Assembly (NCBI GenBank): GCA_964647485.1
Contig: CAZYHV010000004.1
Location: forward strand, 124,001-188,000
Reading direction: 5' to 3'
Source: FW021-bin31 sp964647485
GTDB taxonomy: Bacteria; Bacteroidota; Bacteroidia; Chitinophagales; Chitinophagaceae
DNA: 64,000 nucleotides
Shown: positions 17,600 to 25,973 of the stretch, one piece after another
Layout: each line of letters begins with the position of its first letter
Numbering within the stretch: the stretch's first letter is position 1
Translations under genes and position numbers: made by a program
Notes under the pieces: generated by a model
The model's input: only the letters and a program-made list of their open reading frames with translations
Databases searched by the model: none
What the model was told of the DNA's origin: nothing

Positions 17600-20263
17600 T
17601 TATTTTATTCTTATTACGGTAAATTCCCACTTTACTTTTTGTTGCCAGTTGGCGCCCTGAAAGCTTTCTACCGGAGCTTTGACCAATATCGAATTCCATC
17701 CTTTTTTAAGAGGGACTTTGGTGGGAGAGCGACTGACATAGGTTTCATCTTCAATGGGGTCTTCTTGTGAGCCATTGTTTCTGCCCGGATAAGTCCAATG
17801 TGGCGGAGAAATAATTTTCCCGTTTATCCATAATTTGCTGCCTCTATAGTCCCAGTCTCCTTCTTTGGGCGTTCTCACTGCATAGGAGCGAGAGGGATCA
17901 TAGAAGCCAATCCAAAAATAGCCGGTAGTATCTGACGGACTGTATATTCTTCTATAAGCATAATAGGTGGTATTGGGTTGGGGATTTTTTAATACGCCCG
18001 AAATAACAGGATCAAAAAAGTGCCGCAGCCAGATGGTTGCTCCATTTACCTCTTTGTTAGCCGTAGAATCCGCTATGCTCTGCATCCTGCGTTCCGGCCA
18101 AAACTTGGCATCCCTCTTTCCTTTATTATCAAAAGGACCAAATAGCTGCCAATGAATATTTGTTTGTTTGAAATAAGGGAAAGGTTTGTTCTGAAAGAAC
18201 GCCTTCTTTTGATCTAAAAGACGAGACTCAAATTCTTTAAATTGTTGAAACCGGTCTTCCGAATCTTTTCCCAGGGCGGTAGAAAGACCTTTAATCCCAC
18301 CTCCACACCAGCTGCGTTCTGCCATGGCCAGCATGGCCGGATAGGCCGCATTCATCTGTAAAATATCTTCTTCGTTTTTTGCCCGATCATCATTCCATAA
18401 ACAGATTTCTCCACCAAGGATTGACGTATCACCATAATTAACATCCCCAATTTGCTTATTATATATTAGCGGTATACCACTCAGTGGGTCTTTATGATTA
18501 AGGTAAACACCCCGGGAATCTATATATCGAATCACTTCTTTTGCTTGTGAATCCGGTTGCTCACTTTGCCACAATTGACGGATGGTATTCGCATCATAAT
18601 TTCCTCCCGGAGCCCATCCGATGGTTTCTTTGCCCTGATTATGAATCAAATGAACCATTTCAGGAATAAAGTCCTGGTTGGTAACCTCTACCTCATCGGC
18701 TCCAATATGGAGATAAGGAATGTCGTAGGTAGTATCCACTTCAGTAAGGATCTTTTTCATTATTTTTAATCCGGAATCACTTTGCATATCCACACCCATC
18801 GCCCGTTGAAAAGCGGCACTATGTCCAGGCATGTCTATTTCGGGAACCAATGTAATATAGCGGTCTTTACAATATTGAATCAGATTATGCATCTCCTGAA
18901 TCGTGTAATATTGTCCCTTATTTCGCGTCATAAACTTCCCTTTAGTAAGTTGGGGATATCTTTTTATTTGTAGCCGCCAGGCAACATCTTCTGTCAAATG
19001 AAAATGGAAAATATTCAGCTTATAATGTGCCATCACATCAATCTGCCGTTTTAATTGAGACATAGACTGATAATTCCTTCCGACATCTACCATATAGCCC
19101 CGCCAGGAAAATGCCGGCCAGTCTTTAATGTTTACCGCATCTACAAAAGCCCCATCCCTCATAAGCTGCCGTAAAGTCTGTATCCCATTAAAAACACCAT
19201 GCGGTCGATTTCCGATAATTACAATTTGATCTGGATCAACATGCAATTTATAGGCTTCCTCCGGAAAGCGAGGAACGTCAACCGACCCAAGTCTTAAGAT
19301 AATATGTGGTATTCCGGAACGAGCGTGTGTCCTCAGATGGACATTCAAGCCTTTTTTCCGAAGCTTCCTAATTAATGCTTTAGCCGTTTTTGTCAATGCG
19401 GTATCCTCCACAATGATATCATGGAGCTGATAAAGAGGGAATTCCCCAGATCGCCAAGATAAGTTTCTAGGCTTCGGGATAATAGCGGGTTTCTCATTTA
19501 AGTCATATACATATGGGTAAATAATATGCTTCCACATCATATATCCGGCGCCCAAAAGATGCAAACCATCATTGGTATACTTCAGATTGAGATTCCCATT
19601 TCCATCTTTCAAACCATCATAAACATCAATATAGGTATAATCATAAGTCCGAACTGCTTTTTTTAACTTCTGGTTGATGTACCTTATCTGCCTCCTTTTA
19701 TTCGTGTGGTTTGGAAATTTTCCCGGTTTTTTGTTAACCGGGAAAATACTCTGTACATATATTTCTGTTCCGGGAGTATATTGATGCATCAAAGATACAA
19801 TCCGATATATTCGATGGATAATCGTGTCCGGTGTAATTCCGGCGGCCAAATCATTGGTTCCTATCAAAAGAAAAACCTTTTTCGGTTGTCTTTTGATAAT
19901 CTCCTCCAGTCGGTTTAAAACGCCTTTGGTTACATCTCCGCTAATTCCTCTATTTATAATATGCGGATCCTGAAACAACTCACTCCAAGAGCCGCCGTCT
20001 GTAATACTGTTTCCCAGAAAGATCGTTTCCCCTTTTTTTACCGGTAAAAGGTGGAATTGGCTCACTTTCTGATGATAATAGGTAGAAAACTGATCCTCCG
20101 GATAATGAGGAAGGGGGGATTGTGCAAAAGAACAGCACGAAAATCCCAAAAATAAAAAAAGGATACCCATCTTCGTCAGAAGGTTTTTATAATCCTTTTC
20201 CTTGAAGATACCTACAATGCTTTCGCTCCTCTTATTTCTCACAAAAGGCTGATTATTTCGCAT
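17600..20263 (-). CDS. SGNH-esterase / GH20 beta-N-acetylhexosaminidase fusion
   Basis: A predicted exported two-enzyme protein of about 887 aa. A signal segment (MGILFLFLGFSCCSFAQ) is followed by an SGNH hydrolase domain. Its block I is FLGNSITDGGSW (nucleophile Ser), block III is GTNDLAAG and the closing motif is NDGLHLLGAGY. After IIPKPRNLSW a GH20 N-terminal fold begins, then the barrel WRGYMVDVGRNY ... HFHLTEDVAWRL, with the catalytic Asp-Glu in HIGADEVEV. A further C-terminal beta-rich region covers roughly the last 200 residues. In this locus the esterase is best read as a sialate O-acetylesterase and GH20 as removing the next GlcNAc/GalNAc. Start is uncertain: ATG 20263, GTG 20275 or ATG 20170. 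Confidence 0.88.
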   Translation of the reverse strand: MRNNQPFVRNKRSESIVGIFKEKDYKNLLTKMGILFLFLGFSCCSFAQSPLPHYPEDQFSTYYHQKVSQFHLLPVKKGETIFLGNSITDGGSWSELFQDPHIINRGISGDVTKGVLNRLEEIIKRQPKKVFLLIGTNDLAAGITPDTIIHRIYRIVSLMHQYTPGTEIYVQSIFPVNKKPGKFPNHTNKRRQIRYINQKLKKAVRTYDYTYIDVYDGLKDGNGNLNLKYTNDGLHLLGAGYMMWKHIIYPYVYDLNEKPAIIPKPRNLSWRSGEFPLYQLHDIIVEDTALTKTAKALIRKLRKKGLNVHLRTHARSGIPHIILRLGSVDVPRFPEEAYKLHVDPDQIVIIGNRPHGVFNGIQTLRQLMRDGAFVDAVNIKDWPAFSWRGYMVDVGRNYQSMSQLKRQIDVMAHYKLNIFHFHLTEDVAWRLQIKRYPQLTKGKFMTRNKGQYYTIQEMHNLIQYCKDRYITLVPEIDMPGHSAAFQRAMGVDMQSDSGLKIMKKILTEVDTTYDIPYLHIGADEVEVTNQDFIPEMVHLIHNQGKETIGWAPGGNYDANTIRQLWQSEQPDSQAKEVIRYIDSRGVYLNHKDPLSGIPLIYNKQIGDVNYGDTSILGGEICLWNDDRAKNEEDILQMNAAYPAMLAMAERSWCGGGIKGLSTALGKDSEDRFQQFKEFESRLLDQKKAFFQNKPFPYFKQTNIHWQLFGPFDNKGKRDAKFWPERRMQSIADSTANKEVNGATIWLRHFFDPVISGVLKNPQPNTTYYAYRRIYSPSDTTGYFWIGFYDPSRSYAVRTPKEGDWDYRGSKLWINGKIISPPHWTYPGRNNGSQEDPIEDETYVSRSPTKVPLKKGWNSILVKAPVESFQGANWQQKVKWEFTVIRIK

Positions 20264-20282
20264 TCTCTTTTGCACTCTTATT

Positions 20283-21404
20283 CTACTTTTTCCACTTTAT
20301 TTTCTTAAATACAATTTGAGAATACCCCTTTCGCTCATATAAAACCCCTATCCTATGGTTACTCACCTTTACGATATCCGAATAGGCCGTACTTTCTCCT
20401 TTCTTATCTACCAAATAGCTTTTTGGCCAGGTTTTTCCGGCATCAAAACTGATTCTTAACGTCAAGTCTACCCGATCTGTAGGACTGGCAGCATTACAAA
20501 AAGCTAAATATTTTTTGTGTTTTTCACCTCCAATATTCAAGATACTTCCTTGATTTACCGGATCCGGAAGTTGCGAATCGTAGTATGTTGTATCCCAAGA
20601 TTGTCCACCATCACTGCTGATAGAAATAATCCGTTCTCTCGGAGAACCGGCTTGATTACGAGTATTAAGCATCAACCCATTTCCGGGAAGTTCTGCGGCA
20701 GCGTTCTCATTACTTCCCAGGAAGGAAACATTCTCACTCAAATGAAAAGTTTTCCCGTGGTCATCCGTATAATAACCATGTGCCTGATAATCTTTGAAAT
20801 GCGGCTGTGGGTCTCCTTTTGAATGATTGGCCGCTACATAAATCCTTCCTTTATATTTGCCCCATCGAAATTGCATAGCATGTCCTGGCGTATTGGCATA
20901 AGCACGCCATGCCTTTTTCTTTACTTGAGCAGTAATATTGACAGGCTGTGACCAGGTCTCCCCACCGTCTGTAGAGGTTTTATACCAAACTTTCCGATGT
21001 CCTTTTCCTTGCCTGAGGGCTCCTTCAGACACATCCCCCGTATTGTAAAATAAAAAAACACGCCCTTCGGGATACTTTGGATCCGTTAAGTCAACTACAG
21101 GTGCGGCATTCCCCGCCTGCAAGGTATCATTCCTCGCAACGACTTTTAAACTAGACCAGCTTTCCCCGTTATCCGTACTTCTTTTCATTACAATATTAAC
21201 ATGTCCGAAATCACCTGCTCCATTGACTCTACCTTCTGCAAAGGCCAATAAATCTTTATTGGGCAATCGAATAATTGCCGGAATCCTAAAACTCTTATAT
21301 CCATCGTGCCCGGATTCAAAAACCGGAACCGCTTTCTTATCCTGACCTTTCGTTAATGAACTCAAACAAAAGACGGCTAGTAATAATAAAGATAGTTTTT
21401 TCAT
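20283..21404 (-). CDS. nanH: Exo-alpha-sialidase (GH33)
   Basis: A 373-aa secreted sialidase with signal peptide MKKLSLLLLAVFCLSSLTKG. The FRIP motif (SFRIPAIIRL, about residue 40) gives one of the triad arginines. Asp-box repeats follow: STDNGESWS, STDGGETWS, SSDGGQSWD and SFDAGKTWP. Together these define a six-bladed GH33 enzyme that releases terminal sialic acid. It ends 19 bases before the ATG at 20263 of the fusion gene and is probably cotranscribed with it. An internal promoter with a putative GntR operator lies about 200 bases upstream. Confidence 0.95.
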   Translation of the reverse strand: MKKLSLLLLAVFCLSSLTKGQDKKAVPVFESGHDGYKSFRIPAIIRLPNKDLLAFAEGRVNGAGDFGHVNIVMKRSTDNGESWSSLKVVARNDTLQAGNAAPVVDLTDPKYPEGRVFLFYNTGDVSEGALRQGKGHRKVWYKTSTDGGETWSQPVNITAQVKKKAWRAYANTPGHAMQFRWGKYKGRIYVAANHSKGDPQPHFKDYQAHGYYTDDHGKTFHLSENVSFLGSNENAAAELPGNGLMLNTRNQAGSPRERIISISSDGGQSWDTTYYDSQLPDPVNQGSILNIGGEKHKKYLAFCNAASPTDRVDLTLRISFDAGKTWPKSYLVDKKGESTAYSDIVKVSNHRIGVLYERKGYSQIVFKKIKWKK

Positions 21405-21603
21405 TTTTTCTTCTTTTATAACCCTTTACCCAATTTATAGGAGAAGGAAAATCCTCTTCCATATTCCTACCGAAAGACCCGGTTCTATCCCTCTGATACA
21501 TTCTCAAATAAAAGAAAACCTATCATAGTATCAGGCGGCAGTGGAAATCTTCTCTAAGACATAATAAGAATAGGTAAAAAGTTTCATTAACCCAAATTCC
21601 ATT

Positions 21604-21624
21604 GTATTATGTCTTACAAATATA
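21604..21624 (-). promoter_or_regulatory. Internal promoter/operator upstream of nanH
   Basis: On the minus strand TATATTTG (21617-21624) matches TAnnTTTG. Four bases later comes ACATAATACAA, whose 9-mer core occupies 21604-21612. The same arrangement occurs upstream of the other sialidase gene. The remainder of the 296-base gap between the two sialidase genes shows no gene. Confidence 0.6.
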
Positions 21625-21700
21625 CAGAAAATAAAGAAAATCTCCTCTCTTTTTATTTTAAAATAATCCTCTGTTAATGTACTTTTTAGTATTTCTTTAT

Positions 21701-24085
21701 TTAGAAATCTACATCCAACTGGTCTTCTCCTCTCGTTAAATATTTTAAATCAAATCGATCAAAAATGATCTTACCATGGTTGGTCTCAAAGGCCAGTGCT
21801 ATTGTCCCATCATTGAGTACCGTAATGGTAGAATAGGCTCCATATTGGCTCATTTGTTCAGCATATTTCCATGTTTGACCTCCATCATAGCTCAACTTCA
21901 CCGTCATCATTGACCTAGAAGAACTTGCACAATTAGAGAATAATAGGCGGTTTGTCGTAAATCCATCCTTTTTTTGTGTATAGGCGACAATACCCGCATT
22001 ACAGGCAGGATCGATAAGATTATCATCATAATTGAAGTCCCAGGAAGCTCCGCCATCAGTGCTTCTGAATATACGTCTTCCTCCTCCATGGCTATAATCT
22101 CTTGCATTTACCATCAAAGATCCATTATTGAGTTCTACTACTTTGGCTTCATCTCCACCGGCTAGCAATTCATCTTTCATATTCCAGGAAGATCCATGAT
22201 CATCACTATAAACAAGATAATCTCCTTCGCCCACATGATTCAAAACAAACATTAATTTCCCTTCGCGGGTATATAATCCATGACCTGAAGCAATGAATTT
22301 AAAGCCATTATTCCATTTTCCGTCTAAGATATCATCAGTTTTATCGACGGGTCCTGTCCAGGATTTTCCATTATCCGTGCTCTTATACATGTATAGAAGG
22401 TGATCTCCTTGATCTCCGACATAAGAACCAAACACAAAAATATCTCCGGTTTGACCATCTACCACAATGGCCGGATCAGAAACCCCTCCGTCCGGAGCAC
22501 CACCAATTGGTTCCATATCTGACCAGCTTTCTCCATTATCAGTACTTCTCTTTATTACCAGACTAATATTGGAGTTCCCGCCCACATCAGAATTGCTTCC
22601 AACTCTCTTGTCGGCAACCAACAGCAAATCCCCATTCGCAGCAACAGCCAATCCTGGACAGCGATAATGATCTTCATCCGCATTTTCAAAAAGCGTTTTG
22701 TGTACTAAGAGGTTATAAGGATTCGGTGCGGTCGGTTCTCCTTGTTTTGCTCCGTTAATAAGCACCCCCTCATAATTTCCTGTCAGACCATGAAAGAGGT
22801 CTCCATCTTGTTTTTCAAAATCCCATCCCGCAATTAGATGATTTTTATCTGTAGGCACTTCAATATCAGCAGCATCTGCATACACCTCTTCCTTATTCAA
22901 TGCTTTGTTCCAAAAATGTAAGTCATCGATATAACCACCAAAATTCCAATTCGCATCCTCTTTTGTAAAATCACCCACGAAAAAATTCTCTTTCATATTC
23001 AATCCGGCAAAAGAAGCATTTTCTTCTACAACACCTTCTTTCTGTCCATCCAAATAAATATAACTTTCTTCCTCCTCTGCATTATAAACCAAAACCACAT
23101 GATGCCACTTCCCATCTTTCACAGAGGTGGTCGTCACATTTTGCGCAGCACTTCCCGAACCCCCCAACGGTCCCTCTCTCAAAGCCGTTCCTTCTTTATC
23201 CACCAAAAACCAGCCCAACTGACCATCTTGTGCATTCCTATCAATCACCAGCCCGATATAAGCCGTTCCATTACTCCAATATAGCACCCGTGGTTGTGTG
23301 GTTCCGGCTCCCGGGAGGTCTTTCATTTTCAATGAAATAGAAAAAGATTGTTCTGCAGGTAATTCCAAAGGATCCTCTCCCTGAAGATACATTAAATCTC
23401 CTTTCCCTCCATCGGAAAGATCCAAAAAGTGACCTGCCGTATCTATGGTCATTGCTGCCGTCGTATCTATATGAAGGTCAATTCCCTTCTGAATGACTTT
23501 TATTGTTTTAGATGCGTAGGAAGTCACTACCTTCATTGTTGCCGAACGAGGGGTTTGGGAATCATTTTCTGTTGCATCCACCATAACTTTGGTAATTCCT
23601 GAACCTTCTTTTTCAGATAGCGAAATCCAATCCGGCACGTCAGTAATCGTCCAATCGTTAATGGTAATAATTTCAAATGAGTCTTTAAAAGCCATATAGC
23701 TTGTATCTATTTCTGTTCTCGATAAACTCAAGGAATGTTTTCCTGCCTGAACTACTCTAATTTTTTGGGTAAAACGTCCTGACTCAAGCGTCAATTTCAC
23801 TTCACGCTGACCTGCCGAAGTATTCTCTTCCACATCAATAATAATATTCTCATTCCCCGAACCACTCTTTGGGCTAAAGGAAAGCCATTCCACACTATCC
23901 GGCTTGGAAATGGTCCAATCCCGACCGGTCTGTATCGCTATTGTATCACTGAAAGCAGATGCCTCCCCACTAATAGAAGTCTTTGACACCTGAATACGTG
24001 CAGCAGAGTAATTCGGTAATTTCTCTTTCACACAAGAAAACAAAATCAACACTAAAGGGGCAAGTAAGAGTAATAGTTTTTTCAT
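21701..24085 (-). CDS. Multidomain sialidase lipoprotein (BACON-BACON-LamG-GH33)
   Basis: A predicted 794-aa surface lipoprotein (MKKLLLLLAPLVLILFSC, lipobox Cys). Two BACON-type domains come first: DWTISKPDSVEWLSFSPKSG and DWTITDVPDWISLSEKEG, each ending in a VxQxG strand. A LamG/concanavalin-like domain (about residues 225-430, KWHHVVLVYNAEEEESYIYLDG) follows, then a C-terminal sialidase with Asp boxes STDNGESWS, STDNGKSWT, STDGGASWD and SYDGGQTWK. The usual FRIP motif reads YRCP here; the Arg is kept. The frame extends to 24130, but the signal fixes ATG 24085. BACON and LamG parts probably bind glycans or mucin. It is the third gene of the locus, separated from susD by a hairpin and its own promoter. 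Confidence 0.9.
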   Translation of the reverse strand: MKKLLLLLAPLVLILFSCVKEKLPNYSAARIQVSKTSISGEASAFSDTIAIQTGRDWTISKPDSVEWLSFSPKSGSGNENIIIDVEENTSAGQREVKLTLESGRFTQKIRVVQAGKHSLSLSRTEIDTSYMAFKDSFEIITINDWTITDVPDWISLSEKEGSGITKVMVDATENDSQTPRSATMKVVTSYASKTIKVIQKGIDLHIDTTAAMTIDTAGHFLDLSDGGKGDLMYLQGEDPLELPAEQSFSISLKMKDLPGAGTTQPRVLYWSNGTAYIGLVIDRNAQDGQLGWFLVDKEGTALREGPLGGSGSAAQNVTTTSVKDGKWHHVVLVYNAEEEESYIYLDGQKEGVVEENASFAGLNMKENFFVGDFTKEDANWNFGGYIDDLHFWNKALNKEEVYADAADIEVPTDKNHLIAGWDFEKQDGDLFHGLTGNYEGVLINGAKQGEPTAPNPYNLLVHKTLFENADEDHYRCPGLAVAANGDLLLVADKRVGSNSDVGGNSNISLVIKRSTDNGESWSDMEPIGGAPDGGVSDPAIVVDGQTGDIFVFGSYVGDQGDHLLYMYKSTDNGKSWTGPVDKTDDILDGKWNNGFKFIASGHGLYTREGKLMFVLNHVGEGDYLVYSDDHGSSWNMKDELLAGGDEAKVVELNNGSLMVNARDYSHGGGRRIFRSTDGGASWDFNYDDNLIDPACNAGIVAYTQKKDGFTTNRLLFSNCASSSRSMMTVKLSYDGGQTWKYAEQMSQYGAYSTITVLNDGTIALAFETNHGKIIFDRFDLKYLTRGEDQLDVDF

Positions 24086-24114
24086 AACATTTTGTAATTT
24101 AGTATTATTAGCTT

Positions 24115-24159
24115 GTATTATGTTAGACAAATATAAGAAAATATAAGATTCTTTTCAAA
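24115..24159 (-). promoter_or_regulatory. Internal promoter/operator upstream of the multidomain sialidase
   Basis: On the minus strand a TTTG (24156-24159), a 20-base spacer and TATATTTG (24128-24135) form a full -33/-7 promoter. It is followed after four bases by ACATAATAC (24115-24123), the 9-mer shared with three other promoters of the locus. Between this promoter and the hairpin at 24359 the DNA is AT-rich with no visible gene. Confidence 0.65.
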
Positions 24160-24358
24160 TGTTTTGATATCAACAAATCCCTTCTCTTTTTTACATCAAC
24201 AGCAATACACTTTCCGGGAATCAAAAGACCCTCTCTTTGGTTCATTTGAGTAAAGAAGGGAGGATGATTACCCCCTAAACATCTTAAATATAGTTTTAAC
24301 CTTTATAAGACTAGAGGTATATTTCTTCATTCTGTAACATCACCATCAATATAAAGTA

Positions 24359-24410
24359 AACATAACCCGGTTGTCGGGTAGTTGTATCCTACCCACAACT
24401 CGGTTATGTT
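24359..24410 (-). terminator. Long hairpin just after susD
   Basis: The arms AACATAACC...TTGT...GGGTAG (24359-24381) and their near-complement (24389-24410) form a stem of about 20 pairs with one mismatch region and one bulge. The loop is 7 bases. It begins 4 bases past the susD stop and is followed on the minus strand by TTTACTTTAT. It probably ends or stabilises the susCD transcript. Confidence 0.65.
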
Positions 24411-24414
24411 ACTA

Positions 24415-25953
24415 TTAAAACTTTGGATATCCTGGAGTTTGGTCTAAATCCGGATTATTGGTCAATGTATTCCGATCAATCGGCCATAATAATTTATAGG
24501 AATCAGAGGAAGAAATTGTAGTGTATTCATACACATACTGATCTCCCATTCTTCGTAAATCATACCATCTTTTCCCTTCAAAAATAAATTCCAAAAGACG
24601 TTCTTTTAAAATGGCTTCTTCCGGATCAGCATCTACCGATTGATTAGGGAAGCCCAAAGTACTTGCATTATAATTAGATCCATAGGCTCTCTTTCTCACC
24701 TCATTTATTTCCGTTTTAGGGCTTTGGCCCAAAATTTCTTTTGCCTCCGCCTTCAACAGGAGTAAGCCTGCGTAGCGATAAATAGGATAGTCATTGGTAT
24801 ATTTTCTGCTTCCGGCATCTTGCACTCCTTTGTACTTGCTGACAAAAGCTCCTGCAATTTTATACTGCCCGCCAGATTTGTTATAAGCAGCCGTCAATGA
24901 AGCTAACTTCCGACTGTCTTTATCACTAAACTTCCGATATGTAGCTATTCTGATAGGCGCCCTCAAAATTCCGTCCCAATTATCGTCGCTCACATTAAAC
25001 TTTCTATTTTCTACAGAGTCATAAAAGTTTGCAATTAGACCTGTTTGTGGTTCAAAAGTTGAAGCAAAAGGAAGTTGAGATTCATTTAACTCATTATGGA
25101 TGGCAAAAATAATTTCATTATTTCCGCTATTATCTGCCGCAAATACCTCCGAATAATCGGGTAATAATTGCAGAGAAGAAACATTATTTTGTATATCATT
25201 TAAAGCATTCAATGCCGTAGTAGCATCATCGGTCCCGCCTCCGCGATGAGCCGTCCACAAAAAGACCTGTGCTTTTAGCATCTCTGTTGCAGCCTTTGAC
25301 CAGTAGCCTTTATTATTTTTAAAGGAATAGTCATCGCCAAAATTATTTTCAGACTGTTCAATATCACTTTTAATCAGCTTCATTACGTCCTCTTTACTAG
25401 AGGCTTCTTTTGCTAAATTAGAGATATCTACAGATTCCGTAGGCTCGGTTTGAATAATCACGCCGCCCCAGCTTTTATACATTTGAAAATAATAAAAAGC
25501 ACGCATACCATAGGCGATACCCAAATCATAATTTTTATCCGCAGCAGAAACCACTTCTGTAGAATTCAATTTGCTTATCAAAAGATTAATCTGATTTATA
25601 TCGGTATAAAATCCTCCAAAGTTACTTACCCCGGAATTATCCGCATCTAATGTATTATTCCAAAGATGCTCAACACCTTGTGGGGCTTCTCCTGAAAAAG
25701 CTGAGCCGGAGCCCGGTTCTGTACCAAAGACCTGTGTTCTTAGCTCGCCTAATAACTCAAATGCCATTGTATGGCTCCTAAAAGAAATATGTAATCCTGC
25801 CACAAAAGAATTAAACTGATCCGGAGTTTTCCAGTAACTATTATTACTAATACTACTTTCCGGGGTAAGATCTAACTTATTGCTACAGGAAGAGAGGACT
25901 AAAAACAGCCCCAAAGCAAACGCTACTCCTAATATTTTATTATATTTTTTCAT
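24415..25953 (-). CDS. susD: SusD/RagB-family outer-membrane glycan-binding lipoprotein
   Basis: A 512-aa SusD homologue with lipoprotein signal MKKYNKILGVAFALGLFLVLSSC and the typical early NNSYWKTPDQFNSFVAGL. Tetratricopeptide-like helices run through the middle (YDLGIAYGMRAFYYFQMYKSW), and the C-terminal signature EFIFEGKRWYDLRRMGD is present. It sits on the cell surface as the lid of the SusC channel and captures the glycan, here most likely sialic acid or sialylated oligosaccharide. It starts 20 bases after susC and is followed by a long hairpin. Confidence 0.95.
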   Translation of the reverse strand: MKKYNKILGVAFALGLFLVLSSCSNKLDLTPESSISNNSYWKTPDQFNSFVAGLHISFRSHTMAFELLGELRTQVFGTEPGSGSAFSGEAPQGVEHLWNNTLDADNSGVSNFGGFYTDINQINLLISKLNSTEVVSAADKNYDLGIAYGMRAFYYFQMYKSWGGVIIQTEPTESVDISNLAKEASSKEDVMKLIKSDIEQSENNFGDDYSFKNNKGYWSKAATEMLKAQVFLWTAHRGGGTDDATTALNALNDIQNNVSSLQLLPDYSEVFAADNSGNNEIIFAIHNELNESQLPFASTFEPQTGLIANFYDSVENRKFNVSDDNWDGILRAPIRIATYRKFSDKDSRKLASLTAAYNKSGGQYKIAGAFVSKYKGVQDAGSRKYTNDYPIYRYAGLLLLKAEAKEILGQSPKTEINEVRKRAYGSNYNASTLGFPNQSVDADPEEAILKERLLEFIFEGKRWYDLRRMGDQYVYEYTTISSSDSYKLLWPIDRNTLTNNPDLDQTPGYPKF

Positions 25954-25973
25954 AACTGAATAATTTAATCTTT

